Positions 24,465 to 36,530 of a DNA stretch of 64,000 nucleotides are shown here, in pieces. Source of the stretch: Acanthochlamys bracteata (taxonomy: Eukaryota > Streptophyta > Magnoliopsida > Pandanales > Velloziaceae); NCBI GenBank assembly GCA_019914995.1, contig CM034128.1, forward strand, positions 5,272,501 to 5,336,500. The letters run 5' to 3'. The notes below the pieces were generated by a model, which worked only from the letters and a program-made list of their open reading frames with translations, ran no database searches and was not told the DNA's origin. The stretch's first letter is position 1; each line of letters begins with the position of its first letter. The translations under genes were made by a program, and so were the position numbers.

Positions 24465-24670
24465 TTCAAAAGTGTTTATAACGTATTTTTTTTAAAATAG
24501 AAAATGTTTATTTTTTAAAAGGAGCTTTAACTTTTTATTTTTAAAAATAATAAAAATAAACAAAATAATCAAATATTTCAATATAAAAATTTTTATATTT
24601 TCTAAAATTTTAAATAATGTATAATATTATAAAAAATTTATTTAAAAATATGAAATGAAAAAGAAATCTC
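24465..24670 (-). repeat. AT-rich repeat family I copy, inverted
   Basis: Reverse-orientation relative of the copy at 23,980, recognised by AAAGTGTTTATAA..AAATAATAAAAATA and TTTAAAAATATGAAA order. Confidence 0.4.
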
Positions 24671-24697
24671 CAAATACTATAGAACGTTCAGCTAAAT

Positions 24698-25249
24698 TAG
24701 GGATGACAATTTGGATTTCTGAGTCAATTTCGATTCGACCCATATAATAATCGGATCAAAATCGTTCAATCCTAACCGATCTATTCATTTATATGGATCA
24801 AAATTGTCAATCCTAATCCAACCTATTTATAACCGGGTCAAACTCAGATTGACCCATCTAACAATTAAAATTATTAAAATAAAAATTATAAATATTAATT
24901 TTTAATAATAATATATATAAATGATTAATTATGATAGATTTAAAAAATATATATTAATTTTGACAAAACTTATAAAAATAAAAATTAGTTAAATTAAGAT
25001 AAATTAAAATATATATATATATACAAATTAAATTCAAATTTTTTTGCTATTATTTTTTAATTATTAAGTAATATATACTAAATAGTTATACGGATTAAAC
25101 GGATCAATATTGGATCAATCCGAACCCATTTAAAATATTCGGGTTATTTTCGGATTGATTCGAAATTGATCCGAATCCGACTAAAGCTTAATCCGAACCC
25201 GATATTTTCAGATCAAGTTTTTAGATCGGATCAAAATTTGCCACCCCTA
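24698..25249. mobile_element. second MITE-like family, copy A
   Basis: A 552 bp unit starting TAGGGATGACAATTTGG and ending TTTGCCACCCCTA, imperfect inverted repeats of the Ac-like TAGGGRTGRCAA form. The interior has GGATCAAxxxCGGATTGA-type repeats and an AT-rich core without coding potential. A direct second copy starts at 25,571. Target duplications are eroded. Confidence 0.65.
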
Positions 25250-25570
25250 AATAATGCATCCTACTAATATAAGCATTATGCATTAAATAATAATGAAAGG
25301 GACAAAAAACAGAGTACAATATGAGGAGTTCATAAAGATTTTTCAGTCCAAGGTTGAAGATGATGAGTCACACAATATTGTTTCTTCCTTGTTAGAGTAA
25401 CAGAATAACCTCATAGAGCAAAAGGTAAAGGAAAATTAAAGAGAACTAAAACTAATAAATAATAATAAACTTGTGTCTTCTTGTAAAGAAAAGGGAACAC
25501 GCACTTGGCAAATTAAACATTGTATCTCTGTCCAAAACTGAGTACCTAATCTCCAAATGCAACTGCAATA

Positions 25571-26140
25571 AGAGGTGACAATATGGATTAACAGGTCGAT
25601 TTCGGATCAATTTATATAATAATCGGGTCAAGATTGGTCAATTCTAATCCGATGTATTTATATATATGGGTCAAAATTGTCAACCCTAACTCAACCTATT
25701 TATAATCGAGTCAAACTCAGGTCGACCAATTTAATAATAAAATTATTAAATAAAAATTATAATATTAATTTTTAAATAATAATATATTATTAATTATAAT
25801 ATATTTAAAAAGAAAAATATTAATTTTGACAAAATTTATAAATTAAATAAAAATTAGTTAAAATTAAGATAAATTAAAAAAATATATATATACAAATTAA
25901 ATTCAATTTTTTTGCTATTTTTTTCTAATTATTAAGTAATATATACTATATAAATAGTTATACGGATTAAATGGATCAATTTCGGATCAATTCGAATCCG
26001 ACCCGAATCCGTTTAAATTTTTCGAATTATTTTCGAGTCGACCCAAAATTGACCGGAATCAGAGTAAAACTTGATCCGAATCCGACCTTTTTGAATCAAT
26101 TTCGGATCGAATTTTCAAATCGGGTCAAAATTTGCCACCG
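25571..26140. mobile_element. second MITE-like family, copy B
   Basis: Direct copy of the unit at 24,698, beginning AGGTGACAATATGG and ending AATTTGCCACCG. It shares long stretches such as TAATAATCGGGTCAA and GTTATACGGATTAAA with copy A. The ends are more degraded. The two copies are about 320 bp apart. Confidence 0.65.
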
Positions 26141-26669
26141 CAGGACAGCACCCCAACCTTAACGCACTGACTCCAAAGGGACCACTTAACCTATCGATAT
26201 CCGAAAATCATCAACTTCGTCAAACTTTTTTGGTCCGATTGGTAAGCCAGGTCACCAGAACTAAGACTGGAAAATAATTGCTCAGCTTCTATCTCGCCAT
26301 ACATAATAAGCTTTGCTCGAAATCGTCCGTCCCCAAACAACAGCACATGATACTCCATATACAACATCAAAGTAAAGGTCCATTTCGTATATAACAAAGC
26401 AGTATACCACATGGTTCAACACAAGCAATTAACAACTTTTTCTTTAACAGCCTACATAAAATTGATGCGAGAGCTATGCAAGATTGTATAGTTTGATTTT
26501 GAATAATGAAGTTGTAATATACACAAAAAATTACATTCTTCAAGCACAAAAAATTTTAATTATCGTACAAAACCCAAGAAAAATTTTATAGAAAAATGTA
26601 ATTATAAAGGACACCTGTAGATAGAATGACTAAGAAGGGGAGTGGGGAAAATGGTAGAAAGAGCACAAA
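26141..26669. other. 3' flank of ELM1
   Basis: Moderately AT-rich sequence with no gene; probably the ELM1 3' UTR and terminator region. Confidence 0.5.
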
Positions 26670-29600
26670 CTAAGCCCTTAATGACCATCCTCGCTCTGCA
26701 AGTGCTTCCCGTATCCGCTTAGCTACTTCAACAGCATCATTCAGAGGGGGATAGCTCCAACTATCAGATATCTAAAGGACAAACATATTAGCAAGTCAAA
26801 ACGACGAGAACAATGAAACAATCTGGATAGTTACGATGAAGCAGCTTTAATACTGCTCATCAATATTCACATGACAGAAAATTGTAATGTACTTTTATTG
26901 GTAATATGATATCGCAAAAACATGACTCCACCTACAAAGCAACCAACCAACCAGATGAAATACATGAAATGACAGTCAGAACATAGTACAATTAAAGAAC
27001 ATTAACTTAAAATACATTATCGTACCTAAAGTGCCTATCAAAGATGACATGCAAAGTGTGCCTTTAAGTTGAAATTAGATTATGATAATTGCAACAGAGT
27101 ATAAGCAAAGAATTCTCAAGACAACTAGAGATAACGACAAACAAATAAAACGAAGTAATACATACATCTTCGTTTCCAGTAAAAAGCCGAACTAGCCCCC
27201 TGTCACGAAGGGTCTTGTGAAACTCTGAGAATTTCCATCTACATCGTTCAGCTCCAAGTACATATACTGGTTTTCTATAAAATATGTAGACAGACGCATC
27301 AGTCATGATTTTCGGTTAATGACAATCAAAAAAGGTGTTTCATCATACCCTGTGCTGCAGACTTCACTCAACATAGAAACCGAATCCGCAGTGACAACAA
27401 ATGCATCAGCCCATGCCAGATGCCCCAAATGTGGGTTTGGCTCTGGAAAAAAAAAACCAGCAAAAGGAAATTTAAAAGCTGGCAGATTACCCAACAAAAA
27501 AGTACAAAAAAGAAAATTCAATTACCTTCACCATCCCATATATAGACTTTAGGATGCTCTTCAAATTCTTTGGAAATAATAGCAGATATCTGGTGCATCG
27601 TTAGCCAAAAAATATTAAAATCTAGGTCTTAAATTGCACAATTCTAACTGTGAAAGGAAATGCCTGGTATGGTACCACCTTTTCAGGTGTCCTCCTGCTG
27701 AAGGATATTCTGACACTTCCACAGGTTTTTAGTACATTATGGAGTGAGCTTACAAGCTGTTTAGCAAGATCTGGACCATATCGGCAATGGCCTGCCAAAA
27801 TAACCAAAAAGAAGTTACAATAAAATAAGCATAGTAGGATTGTTCCAAAAACAATCTAACATGAACAAGACCGATAAAGACTCATAAATGAGAATTCAGC
27901 CTCAAGGAAAAAACTAAAATTTTGCAGTACTAGTCACCATAGCCTATAATGCTAATCCAAAGACGCATTCGTACGAGTAGCAGGAAACAAAGACAGTTAT
28001 ATCAATCCTCTTACTAGTATAACGCACCGATCATTAATAAAGGGACTCTACTACCTGTGACTTACAGGTATGTACAAGAAACGCTAGCACACTTCAAACC
28101 TCAAGATCTCCATCCAAATTTACCTAGGTACTGTTATGCCCAAATGTTTCTTAAATACAAAAACCTACTGTTGTTCCTAGGTAAAAGGATCCAAATTTCT
28201 TGTTCAAGTTCAATGTGGCAGCAACTCGCTTCATATCTACATTTACTGAAAAGGTGAAAGATCTCTGCAAGAAGGGTCTATGAAGCACGAACACTTAAGG
28301 GATACTTTAGACTCACGTGTTTATGATTCAAAGCGCCTTAAACTATAGTTTGACATTTAATATTAAGAAAGTGAAGGGTAATTTGTCATTTACTACAACT
28401 TGGTTATTTGAATACATAAATCATTAAGTACAATTTTGTTCTAACCAAATTTCTTTTACTTGTCAATGGCACATCTCTATTTCTTACATGCTCATTTGAA
28501 CATCTAAAACGTGCAGTCTATTTCTACCCTATCTTATACTACTATGTCTACATTTATTAGCATAAGTGATAATGTGCATGTGTACATACATAACTATACA
28601 GAAGTGTTCTAATAATTTTATCCTTTGCCATGTAGGCATGTCTGTATCATGTCGTATTGCACGCACTTATCTGTATCCCTGCTTCAAAGAGAGGGCTCTA
28701 AAAAGGTTTCTTTTTGCCGGACTTCATGCGAAGTACTTGCTTCATGAGCATCGACATGTCTAAACACAGCACTACAATTGAGTCAACAGCAGTCTTGTGC
28801 AAGTAATATGTGTGAATACAACATCAATCAAATTTAATAAAGAGAAGTTGAATATTAGTATATAATTGTCATTCAAAAAAAAACCTACATAACTTAATAG
28901 AGATGGCATACATCAAAAGAACGACAGTACTAGGGAAAACACATACGAGTCTAAGACTCATCTTGCTAATGAAGCTAGCTCGAACAAATCACACCACTTA
29001 CGAGTTGGCCCTCCAATGTTAACTACAAGCAAAGGCTTTGGAAGAGGTGCTAATTCACCATGCCAGGTTCTCGCAGCAGATCGCAGGTTCACAGAATCTG
29101 CTATATGTAGAGCTCCCAGAGTGAGAACCTGTAATGATGGGTGGAAGACTTAAAAACAAAGTATCACATGTAAGGAGCTGTCTTACAAACAAACAACGCA
29201 CTCAAACTATTAAACAACAAAAGCATACCACATTCTTACTAGGTGGTTGTTGAGGAGTAATCCACCGCCGCAAAAAACGTGGGATTTCTTCTTGTCCTTT
29301 GGGTGTCAGTGGGTAAAAATCATGACAGGGAGTTACTACTAAGTCAAACCTATCCACCCGCCATCTTGGATGTTGGATCTAAAATGAAAGAGCATACAAG
29401 ATTATTTAGTAAACACAAAGGCATGCAAGATTCTATTAAAGAAGAAAGAACATAATAAAGCAAGAAGTGTGCGATTCACAAACTTGAACAACAAACACTC
29501 GTTGTGCAGCTAAATTCCTCACAGAGCTTGCCACTGAAATAGTATCCCAACCACAAGCAACTACCAGAACAGGACCTTCCCTGAAATAAACTCAATTATA

Positions 29601-30205
29601 TGAGCATTCAATAGGGTTCCCTAAAAGAAAAATTGAAAGAGTTCTATGTTACTTGCATATGAACAAAGAGGATAAAAGAATACTTTTCAAATGTTTCCTT
29701 TGCAACTCCTGCAATTTGTTTTGCATCGGCTTCTAAAATTGAGGCTAACCCAACACTGACACCATACTGAGACGGTAAGGGTGCAACCTTTCTTCCTTTC
29801 GTTGCCAACATGAAATGATTCTCCCCGAGGATTCTTCTCAGAACATAGTCCAGTTTTTTGTGAAGTGAAACAGGAAGCCATCTGAAACACTCATTAATTC
29901 CCCCTCGTGGTCTGATAACACGCTGTAGCAATATTGAGCATCACAATATTCATTTCAAGAGCTAATTACTTACAAATATAACGCCAAGCTAATAAAATTA
30001 CTCACAAATACCTATACAACAGTGATACTACTTTAACATGCATACGTAATATATGCATGAGAGCACTGAGAAACTACATAATCTGTAATTCAAGACCACA
30101 GATGTGCATTGCAAAGCCTTACATACCAGACAAGTACACGAGTTCATTGGTTCGTGCGCATTTGCATGATTCCTTATCAAAAACACATTAATAAGAGACA
30201 ACATT

Positions 30206-30241
<36 letters not shown>

Positions 30242-30746
30242 ATCTTCGAGAAACAAGAAAAAAAGGTTTGAAAATTGCGTAGCCAGTTTAACAAGATCTA
30301 ATACATATAAAAATTAATAGTTCGTAAAGATTTGACATGTCAAAACCAATAATTTTAAGAGTAAAAGTGCAAAATGATTGAGAGAGATGAATCAACCAGT
30401 AGCACAATCCAAACCTTTCATCACCAAATCGAAACAAATTGTTGAGTATCACTTCGAATGAATTCATTGATTGCTATAGCTACATGTTCTACAAAAGGAG
30501 TGATCGATATAAATCAATGGAGTGAATCGAGGAAGATAGAGAGAGAAGAGAATCGCTCACGTAGAGAGTGGTGTTGTTTTCCGGGATCCCAAGCGCACGA
30601 AGAAGACCAAGGGACTGGTTCTCCGCAGAGGTAACGCCGTTACCGATAACAACAGCTCGTCTAACCGCGTTAACAGCTCCATCAAATATCTCCGGCGTAG
30701 AAATCCCACCTTTCGCCGGTGGCTCTGGTAACCGTATAGGTCTCAT
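26670..30746 (-). CDS. ELM1: mitochondrial fission protein ELM1-like
   Basis: About ten exons. The first, 30561-30746, encodes 62 residues from MRPIRLPEPPAKGG. Later exons, in order, give VIRPRGGINECFRWLP, GVSVGLASILEADAKQIAG, GPVLVVACGWDTIS, RNLAAQRVFVVQIQHPRW, DLVVTPCHDFYPLTP, VVLTLGALHIAD, LLVVNIGGPTRHCRYGPDLA, HLGHLAWADAFVVTADSVSM, GKPVYVLGAERCRWKF and finally ISDSWSYPPLNDA..GWSLRA before TAG. This is the DUF1022/ELM1 family; in Arabidopsis ELM1 sits on the mitochondrial outer surface and recruits DRP3A for fission. Upstream in-frame Met codons (30755, 30788) exist, but the family N-terminus MRPI favours 30746. Introns 1 and 5 are long; intron 1 holds a GA microsatellite. The gene is divergent from RAR1. 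Confidence 0.95.
30208..30239. repeat. (GA)n microsatellite
   Basis: About 16 tandem GA units in intron 1 of ELM1; likely length-polymorphic. Confidence 0.9.
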
Positions 30747-31215
30747 TGGCGACATCAAACTCCGCCGCCGCCGTCGATCATCAATCAACTCGATTCGCTC
30801 TCAATCGAACGGCTATAGATCGATTAAACGAAGGAAGCGAAAAAAGAAATTAGCAGTGAAGCTTCGTGTTAACTCCGTTTCGCGTTTGTTGAACAAGGTA
30901 AGAATAAAATGTTGAGAATTGAGATCGTGAATTCGATTTTTGTGATATGATGTTTTAAGGGTCCTAGTTTGTAATGTTTGGTGGAGCCAAAAGTGGCCAG
31001 ATATAAGCTTAAAATAATAAAATATATTGATTTGTCGGAAAAACTTGCAAAATAGGCGATGGATTTAGAAATTTAAACCAGAGTCAAACACGCTGTTTAT
31101 AAATAAAGTCGATCACTGCGTAAAGTAATTAGTTCTGTTCTTCTGAAATTTCTCGGTGGAATTTTTCTTTTTTTTTGTCGTTTGTTTGGGAGAGTGAGAG
31201 AGAGGTTGAGCAACA
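30747..31215. promoter_or_regulatory. divergent promoter, ELM1 / RAR1
   Basis: 469 bp between the two start codons, the only room for both promoters. AT-rich centre with no definite TATA box; RAR1 has a T-rich leader (TTTTTTTTGTCG). Confidence 0.55.
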
Positions 31216-33186
31216 ATGGAGAAGGTGATGTGCCAGAGGATCGCCTGCAACGCCATGTTCTCCGAAGACGATAACCCCGACGGCTCTTGCCGATACCACG
31301 ATGGGGTGTGTACTCTATTCTCTAAATTTTCTTACTTATTGATTAATTTCTTTTTCCCTATTTATGGTTGTGACTCTTTCTGAAGTTTGGAATTTTAGAT
31401 GAAGTTAAGCCAAAAAAAACGGTTGATTGTTTAGCTGTTGATCTGTTCGGCTTAAATTTGGAAGAATGCTAGATTGATGGAACTTGTTCTGATTGCAGTT
31501 AGTAAAGGAGATAGGGAGTATTTAGTGGTGAAAATTAGAAAACTTGCTCAAAAGTTTGATGTTTTATCGTGTTTGTGCTATGTTCTCTAATGCTAGTCTT
31601 TCTTCTAAATTGAATAATTGACTCATTAGTTGGAATTAAGTGAAATTTTGTCCTTAAGAATTATGATTTGATGTGATTCTTATTTATTGTACTAGCTAGA
31701 TACCCAGACAGTCAAAAGACTCCATCATGGGAGTTTTTTCTTATGTCTGTACTTTGATTATTCTTAGTGATGAACTTAAGTTTCTCATGCTATATGCTCT
31801 CTGAGTGTTCAGTGTTAGAAGAGCTAGATTTACGTAATTGTCTATAGACTGAATTGAAGGTGTAGGTTTTTCAAACATCTTTCTGTCTATGCTTTGGTTA
31901 TGTTTCTCTGATTAATTACTGATCTTCTTAATGTTTTTCTTTTTTGGTACTTGGCATCGGTTCGCTGGTGAATTATCTCTCTGCAGACAGTGAGTAGAAT
32001 CTGTTAGCTCTTTGGTATTTTTTTTTTTTTGTTGCAAAGTAATGGCCTGGATTTAACTGACATGTGATTGCAACTATTTCAGCCTATTTTCCATGATGGT
32101 ATGAAAGAATGGAGCTGTTGCAAGAAAAGGAGCCACGACTTCACCTTGTTTTTGGAGATTCCGGGGTAGGTTCACTTGCGTATGCTGTTCAGAACAAGTT
32201 GATCTTTTTGCTTAGAAGCTTTTTGTTCTTCGATTTACCTTGCAGTGACATTACTACTTGATTTAAAGATGAATACTTTTATTGTTTCATCAGAGTACCA
32301 GGAAATCAAGATGACTAATGTGAGAGTTGAAAGAGTTAAGTGGATATTTTTGCAGTCTTCATCTAAAGAGATTTGATGTTTATCACAAGCTGTATTCAGT
32401 TTGCAATCCTTTTCTACTTTTTTCTATAAAGTCTGAATATAAAACAGAAGATGGAAGAACTTCATAATGACAAACATGTGGAATGATCTGGTACTATTAG
32501 ATGTGCAAGTTAGATTACAAGATTATTCATGTCGATGGTAGCTTAATGTTTTTTTTTTCTACCATCAATGTAGATGCAAGACTGGCAAGCACACAACAGA
32601 GAAACCAGTTACAAAGCTCGCACCAAGCCCTGTCAAAGCATATCCTTCTCCAGTTCAAAATAAAGAAGGCAGTGCCAACTGTTCTAGATGCCGCCAGGGC
32701 TTTTTCTGCTCTGATCACAGTACGTGTCTTTACCTAGATATCATATCAAATGTCTTCATGCAGCGGAATTAATGAATTAAATATTTCAATGTCAGATTCA
32801 CAACCCAGACCTTCAAAGCTGGTGGTAACTACCATTCCAAAGAGTGAACATGCAGATACTTCACCTGCTCCAGTGAAGAAGGTAATCGATCTGAACGAGC
32901 CCCAGACTTGCAGAAACAATGGATGCGGTAAGACCTTCAAGGAAAAGGATAACCATGAAAGTGCATGCGAGTATCACCCTGGTCCACCTGTTTTTCACGA
33001 CAGAATTAGAGGGGTAAGTTATCTTGATCATGCCCTATTTTGGTCGATGGCTTTCATATTGTATCTTAAAAATGTCTGGTGTTTTGTTCACAGTGGAAGT
33101 GTTGTGAGGTATATGTAAATGAATTTGATGAGTTCATGGGCATACCACCGTGCACAAAGGGCTGGCACAATGCTGATGCAGCATAG
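31216..33186 (+). CDS. RAR1: RAR1, CHORD-domain co-chaperone of plant immunity
   Basis: Five exons join in frame to 209 residues: 31216-31305, 32083-32165, 32574-32719, 32796-33013, 33094-33186. CHORD-I runs from [10 protein letters not shown] to [11 protein letters not shown], with Cys and His zinc ligands present. The plant-specific middle motif [13 protein letters not shown] follows, and then CHORD-II from [17 protein letters not shown] through [14 protein letters not shown] to [11 protein letters not shown]. The layout CHORD, CCCH, CHORD without a CS domain is diagnostic of plant RAR1. It binds HSP90 and SGT1 and stabilises NLR immune receptors. Length is slightly shorter than Arabidopsis RAR1, with the difference in the linker. 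All zinc-ligand positions I can see are kept. Confidence 0.97.
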
Positions 33187-33887
33187 AGTATAACTTAATT
33201 ATACAGTATGTATTACTGGTAGAGTATTTCCGGTTCTACTATTTGAGTCGCAACTAATTGTATAATAGATGATTAGGTACCTCTGGACTCTCATGTATTA
33301 TCAGGATATGGTTAAGAATGCTTGAAGTTTTGGAACAGGCAACCTGTTTATTTCTTAGCCGATGACATTTCAATCTTTCTCTTGGATGTGGACCTAGCTT
33401 CAGTTAAATGCGATGGGAAGTTACTTCCGGCACACAGCAGTATCGCTATGATTTCATATTAACTGCACAGAAGAAGGTTTCTTTTTTCTGTTGAATCCTG
33501 AACAGAAATCATGTGAAGCATTGCATTGAGGACAAAAGCTGATATTATTTGGTATACAGAAGAATATATTATGTCTGTTAACAAAAAAAAAAACATCATG
33601 AAGCCAGCACATAGACATATTTCACTGTACATATCACTTCTCCCCTCTATAGAACTCCGGCGAAGCTATATAGACGACCTGTTTATCAGCTACATAATTG
33701 CAGTGTGACAACAGACAAAGGGCCTGTTGTGGCAGTTCTACCGATGAGGATCTCTACCCATCGGACAAGCAATGGATTCACAACTTCATGAGTGTGACAA
33801 AGCTTCCAGAATTATGAGATCTGAAGGAAAACCATTGTCTTTATAAGGTCATATACAACACATTTAGCTTCCCTTACACTAGAGGAA
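33187..33887. other. intergenic, convergent 3' flanks
   Basis: 3' regions of RAR1 (+) and VAMP71 (-). No gene is seen. Confidence 0.6.
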
Positions 33888-36249
33888 TCATGATCTGCAA
33901 GAGGGAAGAGTGAGTCCGCCACAGCAAGCTGCGATAATCATGTAGAGCAGTAGAACTATCACAAACGTCAATAAAGCCCTGCAAATACGAGTAAAAGTAA
34001 CATTGTAAAACAAGAGCCCTGAGCTACTCATAGACACATCATGTTGCCTATATGCCAACCAGGGTTAAAGATTTACAGTTTAGACAAATTAATTACTGCA
34101 GTGCTACATTAACCTGAATGCATATAACTAGTAAACATGGGTAGTAACTTAGCTTGTGCAGTGCTGGAATCAGTATCAGTTTACCATGTAATGAAAGATA
34201 CGTAAGTCTAGTGAAGCATGTAAACTATAGTTGGAAACATGCAACACAAAGGTATATAGATAGCTAAGCATCTCCCGAAGATATTCATCCCTTAGTTAGA
34301 CATTGGGTGTTAATTCTTACATATCTTAAGGGACCAAAAAGCAGGACTTACAAAAGCTTTGCGTTTTTCATCCAAAGGGCTCTTCGGAGACGCCGAGACT
34401 GCTTCCTAAAATGAAATGCACTGTCTTGCATTGTGGAAGTTTTATCAACAAGAAGTTCAATGCGGTCACCTCTTTCCAGTATCTTGTCTATGTTTTCTAC
34501 CATGATAGTTCGTACCTGCAATTGCCAAACAGTTTGCATGTAGGTAAGAACCCATTCAAGTGATGAAAGCTACTTCGAGAATTTATTGAAGATCACATGC
34601 CTCATTAACTTCACCGCGCACACGGTTCAGAGTATCTGCACTAGGATTACTGGAGAAGAATTCCATCTGCTGATGCAACACTCGGGAGAACTCATCATTC
34701 ATTGCATATGCTAGCGTAGAATGAGCAATTCTGCCATAATTTTTCATGAATCTCATGTGAATGTCTTCCAAGTACAAGAAAGGAACTCTCCCTGATACCA
34801 AAATCAAATAAGAGCAAGATTAGGGCTCGAGATGAACGGCAATATGTTGTGGAACACCACTTGTCTGAAAGAAAGTAGTACAAAAACATGATCTATAGAA
34901 TTAAAGCAAGTGGTGAAGAGCAAATCAACAATACTATAGTGAATAATTCAAGATCTTCAGTTTAAGTCATAAATCCAGAAGAACCCAGAACTATAGATTC
35001 ATATACAAATTCTAATTGACAACCCAAAAAAGAGAATTTTCTAAGTTGTGAACCAAAAAAATGAAATTATATTAAGTGAAGAAATAGATGATGCACCAAG
35101 GAGAAAGCCAACATGATGAAGAGATTGATTTTTGGCTGTTGCTTTTGCTACAAAAAGGATGCACAGAAAAACTTCGGAACGACTGAAGAGAAGTTCCAAC
35201 AAAAATTTGGATTCCCAAACCTCAATATGCATCATTCCATCAGTAATTCCACTTTACAACTTCCTTTTTCACATAACAAAAGGTCACAGCTAACCCCAAT
35301 AACAGAACTTTCCTGCAAGTTTAGATGCAGACATTACATACTACAATCACCAAACTTATACGAAGCCAGCATGATGCTAATTTCTCTTTGGCGCTTACTA
35401 GATAAGCCATATGATGGAAAGGGAAGCAGAATATAAACATCATATCTGATGCATTCCAAGGAAATATTTGAAGAAATGATCATGAGTGCATCTACCAATC
35501 AGACTTTCAGGAGTCACTCATTGCCATCTCCAAATAGAGGACCCTAAAGTCACAAGCTGACCTCAAAACAGTATTCTTATGATTGCTAGATGCAATCATG
35601 CAAAAACTTCAAGAAGTAAAACTAAAAGCATAACTTTTTCATCATCAAGCTTCAAAAGTAACCAACTTTTATTGACAAATAAACCTAACAGGAAAAGAAA
35701 ATACTAGTATTTGTCTTTAGAAAAAGTGATTATTGTTTGAGGCGTTTTGCTTCAGCTGAACGTCCTCAGATCCAATACGCCAAAGCACATCAACCAAAGA
35801 TGAACCACATAAAACTTTTAAATCAAAATATTCTAACTATACGATAGTAGCCTTTAAAATTCCATATTTTTTGTCAACCCAGCATACCAGACCACATCAG
35901 CTAGCAAAAGATCATACCAAAACCATTCCCTTAAAACTGTGGAAAATTTAACAATTACAAAAAATAACAGTATCAATTTGCTGAAAAGAATAGTGCTAAT
36001 AAGAAAACAAAAGAAGGACTACTGACTCCCGAAGGTGTCGTTGGCCATGCAGAGAAAGATCAACCCATCAGCACGAAGAACATGGAATACATATCTATCC
36101 TGCGAGAAGCTGAATCTTGAATCAGAATCTGTATCCCTCGGCAGCTTCTCAAGAATCCGGCGCGCTACCGCACCCGTGTTCCCCGTCACTGCGCTAAACT
36201 CCGCAAGCACCACCGTCCCTCTCGCCACCATCCCATAGAGTATCGCCAT
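33888..36249 (-). CDS. VAMP71-group R-SNARE (longin)
   Basis: Four exons: 36027-36249, about 34604-34798, about 34346-34516, 33888-33979. The longin domain starts MAILYGMVARGTVVLAEFSA and continues through FSQDRYVFHVLRADGLIFLC and NDTFGRRVPFLYLEDIHMRF. The SNARE motif includes LNRVRGEVNE, VRTIMVENIDKILERGDRIE and LLVDKTSTMQDSAFHFRKQS. Its central Arg (ERGDRIE) marks an R-SNARE. A single C-terminal membrane helix (LLTFVIVLLLYMIIA) is followed by CCGGLTLPSCRS, the VAMP711-713 ending. By family it acts in fusion at the vacuole and late endosomes. The exact paralogue cannot be fixed. Intron 1 is 1.2 kb. Exon 1 uses donor GGGA|GTCAGT, giving FGRR across the junction. Confidence 0.95.
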
Positions 36250-36331
36250 CTCACTCTCTACAAACTATTTAGGTTTCCGGCGATCGCTGGAGATTGAGTT
36301 GAATATTAGATGGAGAGCTGCTTGTATAGCC

Positions 36332-36530
36332 AGGCCCAGATTCAAGACTGACGAAGAACCTACGTGTGGAAAAGGAAATATATATGGGCCTTTCCTACAA
36401 AATGTCCCTTTCTTGAAATATTTCACGAACTTCTAAAGTCGTTATTAAGACTCTGATCTTACAAACTTCACTGATTTATTGTAGTGCGCCGTATTTCAAA
36501 AGCCCATTCTCATAATGAGACTTGGCCCAA
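36332..36530 (-). promoter_or_regulatory. site II-type elements upstream of VAMP71
   Basis: AGGCCCA (36332), TGGGCC (36385), AGCCCA (36501) and TTGGCCCAA (36522) cluster within 200 bp, as in TCP-bound site II promoters. Role inferred. Confidence 0.4.

Noticed and set aside
30181..30240. CRISPR-like or tandem array
   Set aside because: It is a plain GA microsatellite; there are no spaced direct repeats anywhere in the window resembling CRISPR.
30489..30788. Longer ELM1 start at 30788
   Set aside because: The family N-terminus MRPI.LP begins at 30746; the added residues are a run of Arg from GCC repeats.
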